Assembly: GCA_016745055.1 (NCBI GenBank)
Contig: JADGDF010000009.1
Location: 1-48,779 of the forward strand
Length of the DNA: 48,779 bases
DNA from: Thiotrichaceae bacterium
Lineage (GTDB): Bacteria > Pseudomonadota > Gammaproteobacteria > Beggiatoales > Beggiatoaceae
Direction of reading: 5' to 3'
The notes beneath the pieces are model-generated. The model made no database searches, was not told the DNA's origin, and saw nothing but the letters and a program-made list of their open reading frames with translations. Below are positions 17,087 through 25,325 of the stretch, piece after piece (positions within the stretch are counted from its first letter, which is position 1; every line of letters begins with the position of its first letter). The position numbers were made by a program, and so were the translations under genes.

Positions 17087-17686
17087 ATGACCTTTAAAGT
17101 TGGAGTAACTGGTGGTATTGCTTGTGGGAAGACTACTGTTACTCAACTGTTTTCTCAAAAAGGCGTGCCCATTATTGACGCAGATGTCATTTCACATGAA
17201 TTAGTTCAGCCAGACCAACCTGCACTTAACCAAATTGTAGCAACGTTTGGTCAACACCTTCTCAACAACGATAATAGCTTAAATCGCGCAAAATTACGTC
17301 AACAAGTATTTGCAGATTCTAAACAGCGTCAACAACTAGAAAATATTTTACATCCTTTAATTCGGCAAAGCATGATTGAACGGGTAAAAAACGTCACCTT
17401 TGCTTATTGTATCCTTAGTATTCCTCTGTTAATAGAAACACAACAACAATCACTTGTAGATCACATTTTAATCGTAGATTGTTTGCCTGCTACTCAAAAA
17501 AATCGTTTACAGCAACGTAATCAATTGGAAGAAGTGGAAATCGCTCGAATATTATCGGCTCAGGTTGAACGAATTGAACGCTTAAAAGTGGCGCAGGATA
17601 TTATTGATAATGAAATTAGTTTAGAAAATTTGGCAAAACGAGTGGACGAACTCCATCAAAAATATTTAGCCATTGCAGGTCGTTAA
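17087..17686 (+). CDS. coaE: Dephospho-CoA kinase
   Basis: CoaE performs the last step of coenzyme A synthesis, phosphorylating dephospho-CoA with ATP. The start is set at ATG 17087, giving MTFKVGVTGGIACGKTTV; an in-frame TTG at 17078 would add three residues inside pilD. The P-loop reads GGIACGKTT rather than the common GGIGSGKS, still a valid Walker A. Other signatures are IIDADVISHELVQP and ILHPLIRQ, then IPLLIET. At about 199 residues it has full length. The pilBCD-coaE order is the usual gammaproteobacterial one. Confidence 0.94.
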   Translation: MTFKVGVTGGIACGKTTVTQLFSQKGVPIIDADVISHELVQPDQPALNQIVATFGQHLLNNDNSLNRAKLRQQVFADSKQRQQLENILHPLIRQSMIERVKNVTFAYCILSIPLLIETQQQSLVDHILIVDCLPATQKNRLQQRNQLEEVEIARILSAQVERIERLKVAQDIIDNEISLENLAKRVDELHQKYLAIAGR

Positions 17687-17766
17687 CGCGATTACATTTG
17701 ATTACCAGTTTGATAGGTCAACCTGCTTAGGAACAGGAATTAAATAACATCCATCAGTTTTCAATC

Positions 17767-17799
17767 AGACCTGGCAGGTTTTTAAAACCTGCCAGGTCT
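17767..17799. repeat. 33-base perfect palindrome (interspersed-repeat type)
   Basis: Bases 17767-17782 are the exact reverse complement of 17784-17799 around a single central base, with core arms AGACCTGGCAGG and CCTGCCAGGTCT. It lies after coaE. Palindromes of this sequence type are, to my recollection, widespread as short intergenic repeats in diverse bacteria. It could also act as a transcription terminator, though its T-tract lies in the loop. A second small palindrome, CAAGATAAATCTTG, follows at about 17834. Confidence 0.7.
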
Positions 17800-17935
17800 T
17801 GTTTCTGATTTTATTTAGTTCCCGTTCCTTAACAAGATAAATCTTGCTACCCTCGAAGAAATAACTGTTGATTTATCAAAGTATAAATCCAAACAGGATT
17901 TGTTGATGGAATATATAGTTAGAGATGGCATTCCA

Positions 17936-18592
17936 CTAAGATTTTTTTAATTGGCGTCGATATTTTACAAAATTATCACGATTATTAAAATGCATAAATG
18001 GATTCGTTGCTAATTGCTCTCTAATCGTACTGGTCGGTGTTTTACCATAATTATGCCCTGGATAAATTAATATTTCAGGGGGAAATTGTGCTAATTTTTT
18101 TAAGCTATAATATAGTTGCGCAGGATCACCGCCTCTTAAGTCGCATCGGCCACAACCGCTGACAAATAAAGTATCTCCAGTAATAAGGTGTTCACCCAAG
18201 TCATAGCAGACCGACCCTGGTGTATGGCCCGGCATATGCCAAACTTTAATTTTCGTATTGCCTAGTAAAATCGTATCATTATCTTCATGTAAAACCACAT
18301 TATCACTTAGTTTACACTCAATAAATTCCGCTTCTTGCTTTGAAATATGTACCTGTGCATCCCAGTCCTTGAGCAGCGGTGTTAAGCCATTTAAATGATC
18401 GTAGTGCGTATGGGTGAGTAATACATCTGTAATTTGTAATTGCTGTTGGCGTGCTGTTTGTGTTAGTTCACCAACATTCCAAGCAGGATCAACGACTGCT
18501 GCACGCTGTGTTTGATGGTCATGGATTAAGTAGATAAAATTATCCATTGGCCCTAGTTCAAAAGTGATTATCGAAAAAGTTTGCTTGGTCAT
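17936..18592 (-). CDS. MBL-fold hydrolase, glyoxalase II/ETHE1-like
   Basis: A 218-residue cytoplasmic metallo-beta-lactamase-fold enzyme. The metal site is shown by THTHYDHLNG (HxHxDH), HMPGHTPGSVCY, GDTLFVSGCGRCD and YPGHNYG. It is shorter than true glyoxalase II (about 250 residues) and lacks that enzyme's C-terminal helical substrate domain. The SGCGRCDLRGGD segment resembles YcbL- and persulfide-dioxygenase-like members. Hydrolysis of a glutathione thioester or oxidation of glutathione persulfide are both possible; a sulfur role would suit the organism but is not shown. The gene stands alone, divergent from hom. Confidence 0.8.
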   Translation of the reverse strand: MTKQTFSIITFELGPMDNFIYLIHDHQTQRAAVVDPAWNVGELTQTARQQQLQITDVLLTHTHYDHLNGLTPLLKDWDAQVHISKQEAEFIECKLSDNVVLHEDNDTILLGNTKIKVWHMPGHTPGSVCYDLGEHLITGDTLFVSGCGRCDLRGGDPAQLYYSLKKLAQFPPEILIYPGHNYGKTPTSTIREQLATNPFMHFNNRDNFVKYRRQLKKS

Positions 18593-18780
18593 GTCAGCTA
18601 TCCCTTATTTAATACGTATATGGTGCATAGATCAATACATTACTTTTCACGCGAAATATATTCTACCTGTCATTATCCTGCATTTTTACGTAAAATGGTA
18701 CAAGAAACAAAGTAGCCATTTAAATCGTAAAAATTAAGCAAACAGCGAGTTAATAATTTTTCCAAAATAAACCAAATAAT

Positions 18781-18796
18781 GAGGAGGTCATCGTTG
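18781..18796 (+). promoter_or_regulatory. Strong Shine-Dalgarno deciding a TTG start for hom
   Basis: GAGGAGG at 18781-18787 is followed after six bases by TTG at 18794. The spacing is ideal and the resulting protein begins LKPVKVGILG, as homologues do. This outweighs the overlapping ATG at 18779. Confidence 0.75.
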
Positions 18797-20095
18797 AAAC
18801 CTGTTAAAGTTGGTATCCTGGGTTTAGGTACTGTAGGCGGTGGTACGGTACATATTTTACAACGCAATGCTGAAGAAATTGCCCGTCGTGCCGGACGTGG
18901 TATTGTGGTGACACACGCTTGTGCTAAAGAAATTAAAAAACAAGTCGAATTTAGCACTGACGATATTGTGTTGACTCAACAGCTCAATGATGTTGTGACC
19001 GATCCTGAAATTGATGTTATTGTTGAATTACTGGGTGGCACAACGTTGGCCAGGGAAATGACCTTGCTAGCCATTGAAAATGGTAAACATGTAGTGACAG
19101 CCAATAAAGCGTTAATTGGCACACATGGGAATGAAATTTTTAAAGCCGCGCAAGAAAAAGGCGTCATGGTCGCTTTTGAAGCGGCTGTTGCTGGTGGTAT
19201 TCCAATTATCAAAGTGACCCGCGAAGGTTTGGCTGCCAACAAAATTAATTGGTTAGCCGGCATTATTAATGGTACCAGTAATTTCATCCTGACTGAAATG
19301 CGTGACAAAGGCAGTGAATTCAATGATGTCCTGAAAGAAGCGCAAGACTTAGGTTATGCTGAAGCCAATCCTGAATTTGACATTGAAGGGATTGATGCGG
19401 CGCATAAATTAACCATTTTAGCATCGCTAAGTTTTGGCATCCCCTTGCAATACGATAAAGTTTATGTGGAAGGAATTACCAAAATTACGCCTAAAGATGT
19501 GCAATACGCAGATGAACTAGGTTATCGCATCAAACACTTGGGCATTGCGAAGCGCACTGAAAAAGGTATTGAAATGCGGGTACACCCCACTTTTGTACCC
19601 CATAAACGTTTATTAGCCAACGTTGATGGTGTGATGAATGCAGTACTGGTGAATGGTGATATGGTGGGTAATACCTTACATTATGGCGCCGGTGCAGGGG
19701 CATTACCCACAGGTTCTGCCATTGTTGCTGATTTAGTCGATGTTGTGCGAGCATTAACCACTGATCCAGGCAATCGTGTACCACATTTGGCCTTTCAACC
19801 TAATACTTTATCTGATATTCCAATATTATCCATTGATGAAGTGGAAACCGCCTATTATTTACGCATGAATGTGCTTGATAAATTGGGTGTGTTAGCACAA
19901 GTGACTAATATTTTAAGTCAAAACAATATTAGTATTGAGGCCGTGCTACAAAAAGAACCACGTGATGAACATGCTGAAATTGTTTTGCTGACCCATACCG
20001 TATTGGAAAAACAAGTGAATGTAGCCATTCAAGCGATTGAACAGTTAGGAGGTATTGAAGGCAGCGTTACCCGAATGCGTTTGGAAACTTTGTAA
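18794..20095 (+). CDS. hom: Homoserine dehydrogenase
   Basis: Homoserine dehydrogenase reduces aspartate semialdehyde to homoserine, the branch to threonine and methionine. The start is placed at TTG 18794: a perfect GAGGAGG ribosome-binding site (18781-18787) sits 6 bases before it, whereas the ATG at 18779 would overlap that site. The N-terminus VGILGLGTVGGGTV is the NAD(P) Rossmann loop. AAVAGGIPIIK and GIINGTSNFILTEM are the catalytic-domain signatures. Residues from about 345 form an ACT domain (VLDKLGVLAQVTNILSQNNIS), which usually mediates feedback by threonine. Full length, about 433 residues. thrB and thrC are not adjacent. Confidence 0.95.
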   Translation: MKPVKVGILGLGTVGGGTVHILQRNAEEIARRAGRGIVVTHACAKEIKKQVEFSTDDIVLTQQLNDVVTDPEIDVIVELLGGTTLAREMTLLAIENGKHVVTANKALIGTHGNEIFKAAQEKGVMVAFEAAVAGGIPIIKVTREGLAANKINWLAGIINGTSNFILTEMRDKGSEFNDVLKEAQDLGYAEANPEFDIEGIDAAHKLTILASLSFGIPLQYDKVYVEGITKITPKDVQYADELGYRIKHLGIAKRTEKGIEMRVHPTFVPHKRLLANVDGVMNAVLVNGDMVGNTLHYGAGAGALPTGSAIVADLVDVVRALTTDPGNRVPHLAFQPNTLSDIPILSIDEVETAYYLRMNVLDKLGVLAQVTNILSQNNISIEAVLQKEPRDEHAEIVLLTHTVLEKQVNVAIQAIEQLGGIEGSVTRMRLETL

Positions 20096-20131
20096 AAATC
20101 AGGGTAATTCTAAATTGGCCTTTAATCATCT

Positions 20132-20171
20132 CCAGCCCCTTTTTTGGCATTTTTTTATGAAAAGGGGCTGG
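20132..20171. terminator. GC-rich hairpin after hom
   Basis: CCAGCCCCTTTT at 20132-20143 pairs perfectly with AAAAGGGGCTGG at 20160-20171. It lies 37 bases after hom and before the restriction-modification gene. The T-rich segment is in the loop rather than after the stem, so it may terminate poorly or be a mobile hairpin repeat. Confidence 0.55.
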
Positions 20172-20259
20172 GAATTGTTATAAATCAGTTCTCCCACAAA
20201 TGAAATAGTGGATTTTCTGAAGTCCCTATTTTAGAAAAACTTAATTTGAATTCAATACC

Positions 20260-23200
20260 ATGCTTTCTATCACACCAAAAAAAAAATACATCCAAACCTA
20301 CTATCAAGAACTTAAAGAATTTGACCGTTTAGGACAAGCTCATGAAGGCACTGTCAAAATTGCGTTTCAACATATTTTAGAAAATATTGCTAAACAAGCA
20401 AAATGGGTACTCACGCAAGAAAATACCTTAAAACGAGGTGAAAAGAAGATTCGTTTAGATGGCGTATTCTTTGACCAAGCTAATTTGCCTCGTGGTTATT
20501 GGGAAGCAAAAGACTCCAAAGATGATTTAAGCAAGGAAGTTCAAAAGAAACTATATATTAATAATTATCCAAACGATAACATTTTATTTCAGGCCCCTGA
20601 TCGTGCAATTCTCTACCAAAATGGACGTGAAATTTTAGATTTATCTTTAACTGAACCCGCGAATCTAGTTGAAATTTTGGATAAGTTTTTTAATTTCCAA
20701 CGCCCTGAATATGAACGCTGGGATTTGGCTGCGGTTGAATTTAAAAGTCGGGTACCAGAGTTAGCACAACAGGTATTAGCGCTAATTCAATCCGCTCGAC
20801 TGGATGATAAACCGTTTAAAAAAGCATTTAAAAGTTTTGCTGATCAATGTCGACAAGCGATAAACCCTAATTTGGCAGATGCCGCCATTGAAGAAATGTT
20901 GATTCAACATTTGTTGACTGAGCGAATTTTTCGATGCATTTTTAATCATCCTGACTTCGCCAAACGTAATATTATTGCCCGTGAAATTGAAAATGTCATT
21001 GATAAACTCACAGCAAAATCATTTAATCGCGATGCTTTTTTTGAGGAACTGAAATATTTTTATAAAGCATTAGAGGATGTGGCAGCAACCATTGATGAAT
21101 ACAGCTATAAACAGTATTTTTTGAATACCATTTATGAGCAATTTTTTCAGGGTTTTTCCGTTAAAGTTGCGGATACGCATGGGATTGTGTATACCCCACA
21201 ATCTATCGTCGATTTCATGGTTAAATCAGTAAATGAAATTTTAGATAAAGAATTTGGCAAGTCGTTGGCAAGTAAAGATGTGCACATCCTTGATCCGTTT
21301 GTGGGAACAGGGAATTTTATCGTGCGGATTATGCGAGAGATTGCTGCTAAAAGTCGAATGGATTTGCGCTATAAGTATAAAAGTGAGTTGCATTGCAATG
21401 AGGTGATGTTGTTACCTTATTACATTGCGTCTATGAATATTGAACATGAGTTTTTGGATTTAATGGGCAAATATCACCCCTATGAAGGGATTTGTTTAGC
21501 CGATACCTTTGAGTTAGCTGAGGGGATACAATCTGAGATGTTTGCGCCAGAAAATACGGAACGGGTGAAAAAACAGCAAAAAACTGACTTTTTTGTGATT
21601 ATTGGTAATCCGCCTTATAACGCCGGACAAATCAATGAGAATGACAACAACAAGAATCGCAAGTATAAAGTGATTGATGAGCGAGTGAAGGAAACTTATA
21701 GTAATGATTCCAACGCAACTTTGAGAAGTTCATTGTTTGATCCGTATGTAAAGGCAATTCGTTGGGCATCGGATCGAATTGGGGAGGAAGGGATTGTCGC
21801 TTTTGTGACGAATAATAGCTTTTTAGACGGTATTGCTTTTGATGGTATGCGTCAGCATTTAGGGCAGGATTTTTCTAAAATTTACCACATTAATCTCAAA
21901 GGCAATGCACGTACTTCTGGTGAACGTCGCCGTCAAGAAAGCGGGAATATTTTTGATGATACTATTCGCGTCAGTGTCGGTATTACATTTTTCATTAAAA
22001 ATAAAGTTTCAACAATGCAAGATGCTGAAATTTGGCTTTATTCAATTGATGATTATGTAAAATCACTTGAAAAGCAAGAATTTTTGAGGCACGCCAAAAG
22101 TTATAGCAACATTCAAATGCAGAAAGTGGCAATTGATAAAAAATACACTTGGTTAACTGAGAGTGAGCATTTGGAATTTGAGCAGTTTTTACCATTAGGG
22201 AATAAAAAATCGAATGAGGATGAGGTTGTTTTTAAAGCTTATGGACGTGGTGTGCTGAGTAATGGTGATGCTTATGTTTATAATTCAAATCCTCATTCTC
22301 TCATTCTATTAGCTCAAAATATGGTTCAAAATTATCAATCCGAACAATCTCGTTGGTTGGATAGTGAACAACCCAAACCGTTAGAAGATTTTTTGCAAAT
22401 AGATGAGGGACGATTAAAATGGGTTCGTAATACTAAACGTCACCTAATGCGTGGTAGTCAGGTGGCATTTGACGAAAAGAAAATTCGTATTTCTTTATAT
22501 CGCCCCTTTTACAAACAGCACTATTATTTTGAGCAAATTTTTAATGAAGATATTTACCAATTTCCAAAAATATTTCCCACTCCCATCACTAAAAAAGAAA
22601 ATCAGGTAATTTGTGTTAGTGCAGTTGGTAGTAGTAAATCTTTCCATTGTTTAATTGTCAATGTTATTCCTGACTTACATTTGACTGGTGATTCCCAATG
22701 TTTCCCTTTTTACACTTACAACGAAGATGGCACCAATCGCACAGAAAACATTACTGACTGGGTATTAAAGCACTACCAAAAGCATTATAAAGATAAGAAA
22801 ATCACTAAATGGGCGATATTTTACTATGTTTATGGCTTATTACATCATCCTGGTTACTGTGAAAAGTATGTTGCCAACCTAAAACGAGAACTACCGCGTT
22901 TACCGATGGCAACTGACTTTTGGGCCTTCTCAAAAGCAGGCGAAAAACTCGCTGACTTACATCTCAACTACGAACAAGCCAAACTCTATCCGCTTAAGAT
23001 GATTGAACATCCAAAAATCCCATTCAGTTTCAAAGTCGAAAAAATGAGATTATCTAAAGACAAACGGCAATTGAAATACAACGATTTTCTGACATTAGAG
23101 GGAATACCCGATCGCGTGTTTGAATATAAATTAGGCAATCGTTCAGCGCTGGATTGGATAATTGATCAATATCGTGTCAAAGTTGACAAACGGAGTGGAA

Positions 23201-23322
23201 TTATTAACGATCCAAACCAGCCGGACAATGAAGAATATATTTTAGAACTAGTAAAGAAAGTGATTACCGTCAGTTTAGAAACTCTGGATGTAATAGAAAC
23301 ACTACCCAATTGGAAAAATTGA
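20260..23322 (+). CDS. Single-chain restriction-modification enzyme (type ISP/IIG-like)
   Basis: A 1020-residue protein fusing nuclease, adenine methyltransferase and target recognition. Near the N-terminus D67-x14-E82-x-K84 fits a PD-(D/E)xK nuclease. A helical region follows at 150-310. The methyltransferase has motif I at D345 (DPFVGTGNF) and the catalytic N450-PPY. From about 560 to 1020 lies the target-recognition region; its FPFYTYNED...WVLKHYQ and YYVYGLLHHPGYCEKY phrases are those of the type ISP C-terminal domain. Classical type ISP enzymes also carry a helicase between nuclease and methylase; here that motor is absent. It stands alone with no separate restriction or specificity gene. 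It looks intact. Confidence 0.85.
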   Translation: MLSITPKKKYIQTYYQELKEFDRLGQAHEGTVKIAFQHILENIAKQAKWVLTQENTLKRGEKKIRLDGVFFDQANLPRGYWEAKDSKDDLSKEVQKKLYINNYPNDNILFQAPDRAILYQNGREILDLSLTEPANLVEILDKFFNFQRPEYERWDLAAVEFKSRVPELAQQVLALIQSARLDDKPFKKAFKSFADQCRQAINPNLADAAIEEMLIQHLLTERIFRCIFNHPDFAKRNIIAREIENVIDKLTAKSFNRDAFFEELKYFYKALEDVAATIDEYSYKQYFLNTIYEQFFQGFSVKVADTHGIVYTPQSIVDFMVKSVNEILDKEFGKSLASKDVHILDPFVGTGNFIVRIMREIAAKSRMDLRYKYKSELHCNEVMLLPYYIASMNIEHEFLDLMGKYHPYEGICLADTFELAEGIQSEMFAPENTERVKKQQKTDFFVIIGNPPYNAGQINENDNNKNRKYKVIDERVKETYSNDSNATLRSSLFDPYVKAIRWASDRIGEEGIVAFVTNNSFLDGIAFDGMRQHLGQDFSKIYHINLKGNARTSGERRRQESGNIFDDTIRVSVGITFFIKNKVSTMQDAEIWLYSIDDYVKSLEKQEFLRHAKSYSNIQMQKVAIDKKYTWLTESEHLEFEQFLPLGNKKSNEDEVVFKAYGRGVLSNGDAYVYNSNPHSLILLAQNMVQNYQSEQSRWLDSEQPKPLEDFLQIDEGRLKWVRNTKRHLMRGSQVAFDEKKIRISLYRPFYKQHYYFEQIFNEDIYQFPKIFPTPITKKENQVICVSAVGSSKSFHCLIVNVIPDLHLTGDSQCFPFYTYNEDGTNRTENITDWVLKHYQKHYKDKKITKWAIFYYVYGLLHHPGYCEKYVANLKRELPRLPMATDFWAFSKAGEKLADLHLNYEQAKLYPLKMIEHPKIPFSFKVEKMRLSKDKRQLKYNDFLTLEGIPDRVFEYKLGNRSALDWIIDQYRVKVDKRSGIINDPNQPDNEEYILELVKKVITVSLETLDVIETLPNWKN

Positions 23323-23367
23323 ATGCCGTAATTTTTATATTTATCCAAACTAAACAAGGTTTGTAGC

Positions 23368-23429
23368 TCATCATGACGGTGTGATTATAGAAAATACCAT
23401 TGAATATGATTTTGAGTTAGTCATGATGA
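23368..23429. repeat. Inverted repeat TCATCATGAC
   Basis: TCATCATGAC at 23368-23377 is exactly repeated in inverted form at 23420-23429, 42 bases apart, in the gap before the 151-residue gene. It could be a long-loop hairpin or a pair of protein-binding sites. Confidence 0.35.
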
Positions 23430-23501
23430 TTTCTTTCAAGACACGCATAATTTTTGTAAAATGACTTTCTAAACTAATTTGCTAACTTAAGGTTTTTAAC
23501 G

Positions 23502-23957
23502 ATGTCTGAAACACTTGCCTCTTCTTTTCGCCAGCACTTTAAAGGCATGTTTAGCGGTATTTTACAATGGCAGCAACTTGATGAATTGTGGGAAACAGTA
23601 AAAATTGAACCAACAGGATGGTATATTTATCCCGTGGATGAAACAATTCCGCAAACCCCGGTTAATACGAATACATTACAACAATTTATCGTTGATACGG
23701 ATACTTTGTTGCGTCAAGAACATAATTATGACTACTGCGGTATTGTCTATGTTGATAATAAAATAAAACCGAGTATGATTAAAATTTTTGATCCCAATCG
23801 TTTAGGCTCTGTTTGTGGCTCCTCCGGCTCTGTGGTATTACCTCGCTGGGTATTAAGCCGCATTCCGCCTGAAGCTTTAGTCGATAAACCTACTGAGCCA
23901 TTGGGCTATAAACGTTTGTGGAATTCTCTGTTCTCAATCAAATCATCAAAAAACTAA
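23502..23957 (+). CDS. Conserved-looking protein of unknown function (151 residues)
   Basis: A soluble, cytoplasmic-looking protein without signal peptide or membrane segment. It has normal codon use and a plausible start after TTAAGG. Visible features are a Trp-rich first third (QWQQLDELWETVKIEPTGWYIYPVDE), a central YDYCGIVYVDNK strand-like segment and a GSVCGSSGS turn before VVLPRWVLSRIPPE. I do not recognise a family. It precedes the first PfkB kinase by 105 bases on the same strand, so a link to it is possible. Confidence 0.7.
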   Translation: MSETLASSFRQHFKGMFSGILQWQQLDELWETVKIEPTGWYIYPVDETIPQTPVNTNTLQQFIVDTDTLLRQEHNYDYCGIVYVDNKIKPSMIKIFDPNRLGSVCGSSGSVVLPRWVLSRIPPEALVDKPTEPLGYKRLWNSLFSIKSSKN

Positions 23958-24062
23958 GGTGCAAGGTTTAAATATATTATTCACTTGGCCACCCCGTTGT
24001 ATACATACTATTTTTCTTTGCCAATACCATTTACTTAAACTTTTAATTAATTAAGGATATTT

Positions 24063-25004
24063 ATGTCACAAGCTTTAATTTGTGGTTCATTTGCGTTTGA
24101 TACCATTATGGTCTTTAACGATAAATTTAAACACCATATTTTGCCCGATCAAGTTCATATGCTCAACGTGTCTTTTATGGTGCCTGATATGCGGCGTGAA
24201 TTTGGTGGATGCGCAGGCAATATTGCTTATAGTTTAAAACTGTTAGGCGGCAATGCATTACCCATGGGAACAATCGGTGTTGACTTTGACCCTTACTCTA
24301 AATGGATGCAAGAATGTGATATTCCTCAAACCCATTTAACGACAGTTGAACACACCTACACGGGCCAAGCTTTTATTACCACTGATATGGATGATAATCA
24401 GATTACTGCTTTTCATCCAGGTGCAATGTCATTTTCTCACTACAATAAAGTTAATGATGCTAAAAATGTGAGCATTGGTATCATTTCCCCAGATGGGCGC
24501 GATGGTATGATTCAACATGCAGAACAATTTGCCCAAGCCGGCATTCCTTTTGTTTTTGACCCAGGTCAGGGCATTCCTATGTTTGGTAAAGAAGATTTTC
24601 TGAAGTTTTACGAACAAGCAACCTGGGTTGTTGCCAATGATTATGAATGGCAAATGATGCATGAACGGACTAATTTAACCGCAGAACAGGTAGCACAACA
24701 GGTTAAAGCAACCATTGTGACTAAAGGGGCTGAGGGTGCCACTGTATATACAGCAGACAACACCTATGAAATTCCTTGTGCAAAGGCACATCATATCAAT
24801 GATCCAACAGGATGTGGGGATGCTTTTCGTTCTGGCTTGCTTTATGGCCTCATGAACAATTTGGATTGGGAAACTACGGGTAAAATAGCTTCACTCATGG
24901 GTGCAATTAACGTAGAGTATCATGGTACCCAAAACCATAAAATAACTCAGGCCGAATTTAAACAACGTTTTCAAGAAAGTTTTGGCATTGAGTTAACTTT
25001 GTAA
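24063..25004 (+). CDS. PfkB-family sugar/nucleoside kinase, copy 1
   Basis: A 313-residue ribokinase-fold kinase, probably acting on adenosine or another nucleoside or sugar. The N-terminal LICGSFAFDTIMVF with the FGGCAGNIAYSLKLLGG motif is the PfkB signature 1 region. The C-terminal NDPTGCGDAFRSGLLYG holds the catalytic aspartate and anion hole; the more usual wording is DTTGAGD. FDPGQGIPMF and VTKGAEGATVY are the ATP-site phrases. It is preceded by AAGGATAT as ribosome-binding site. A paralogue with the same architecture follows 321 bases later; the two share most of their motifs. Confidence 0.87.
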   Translation: MSQALICGSFAFDTIMVFNDKFKHHILPDQVHMLNVSFMVPDMRREFGGCAGNIAYSLKLLGGNALPMGTIGVDFDPYSKWMQECDIPQTHLTTVEHTYTGQAFITTDMDDNQITAFHPGAMSFSHYNKVNDAKNVSIGIISPDGRDGMIQHAEQFAQAGIPFVFDPGQGIPMFGKEDFLKFYEQATWVVANDYEWQMMHERTNLTAEQVAQQVKATIVTKGAEGATVYTADNTYEIPCAKAHHINDPTGCGDAFRSGLLYGLMNNLDWETTGKIASLMGAINVEYHGTQNHKITQAEFKQRFQESFGIELTL

Positions 25005-25061
25005 AAACAGTAAACGTATAAGATTTATCTTGTTATACTCTTGCACGTCAAAACCAAAACT

Positions 25062-25129
25062 CTTATTTTGCCGCGTGGCACACGGCAAAATAAAAACCTA
25101 TAAGCACTGCTGAATTTTGATTAGTCTTG
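25062..25129. repeat. GCCGCG hairpin repeat, copy A
   Basis: TTTTGCCG at 25066-25073 pairs with CGGCAAAA at 25083-25090. The hairpin is followed by a conserved tail ending GAATTTTGATTAGT. The whole 68-base unit is nearly the same as copy B at 45436-45503, between atpD and atpC, so this is a dispersed repeat family. Confidence 0.75.
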
Positions 25130-25139
25130 TTGTATACAT

Positions 25140-25163
25140 AGGCAACTAAAGCTTGCCTTTTTT
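25140..25163 (+). terminator. Intrinsic terminator after PfkB copy 1
   Basis: AGGCAA (25140-25145) pairs with TTGCCT (25153-25158) around a 7-base loop and runs into six T's (25158-25163). This is the classic form of a Rho-independent terminator on the plus strand. Confidence 0.5.
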
Positions 25164-25325
25164 AAGTTAAAAATACAGGAGTGCAAGATTTATCTTGCTA
25201 CATAAACAACCTAAAATTTGCACGCTTTACTGATAATTGTTTTTACAGATGGACCAATATGACCTAACGCTGTTCACCAAAGGGTAGGATAACTTGTACC
25301 CACTACTTATTTAGGAAATATTTTC

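Larger units (their letters stand above)
25005..25325. other. 321-base spacer between the kinase genes with repeats
   Basis: This spacer holds two copies of a GATTTATC-centred small palindrome (about 25020 and 25186), a GCCGCG hairpin repeat (25062-25129) and a probable terminator (25140-25163). The ends TCTTGCAC (about 25050) and GTGCAAGA (about 25182) are inverted, so the block may be an inserted repeat unit. No gene is seen. Confidence 0.5.

Noticed and set aside
18673-18957. Minus-strand ORF over the hom start
   Set aside because: It lies on the opposite strand of the well-supported NAD-binding N-terminus of hom and has no family features.
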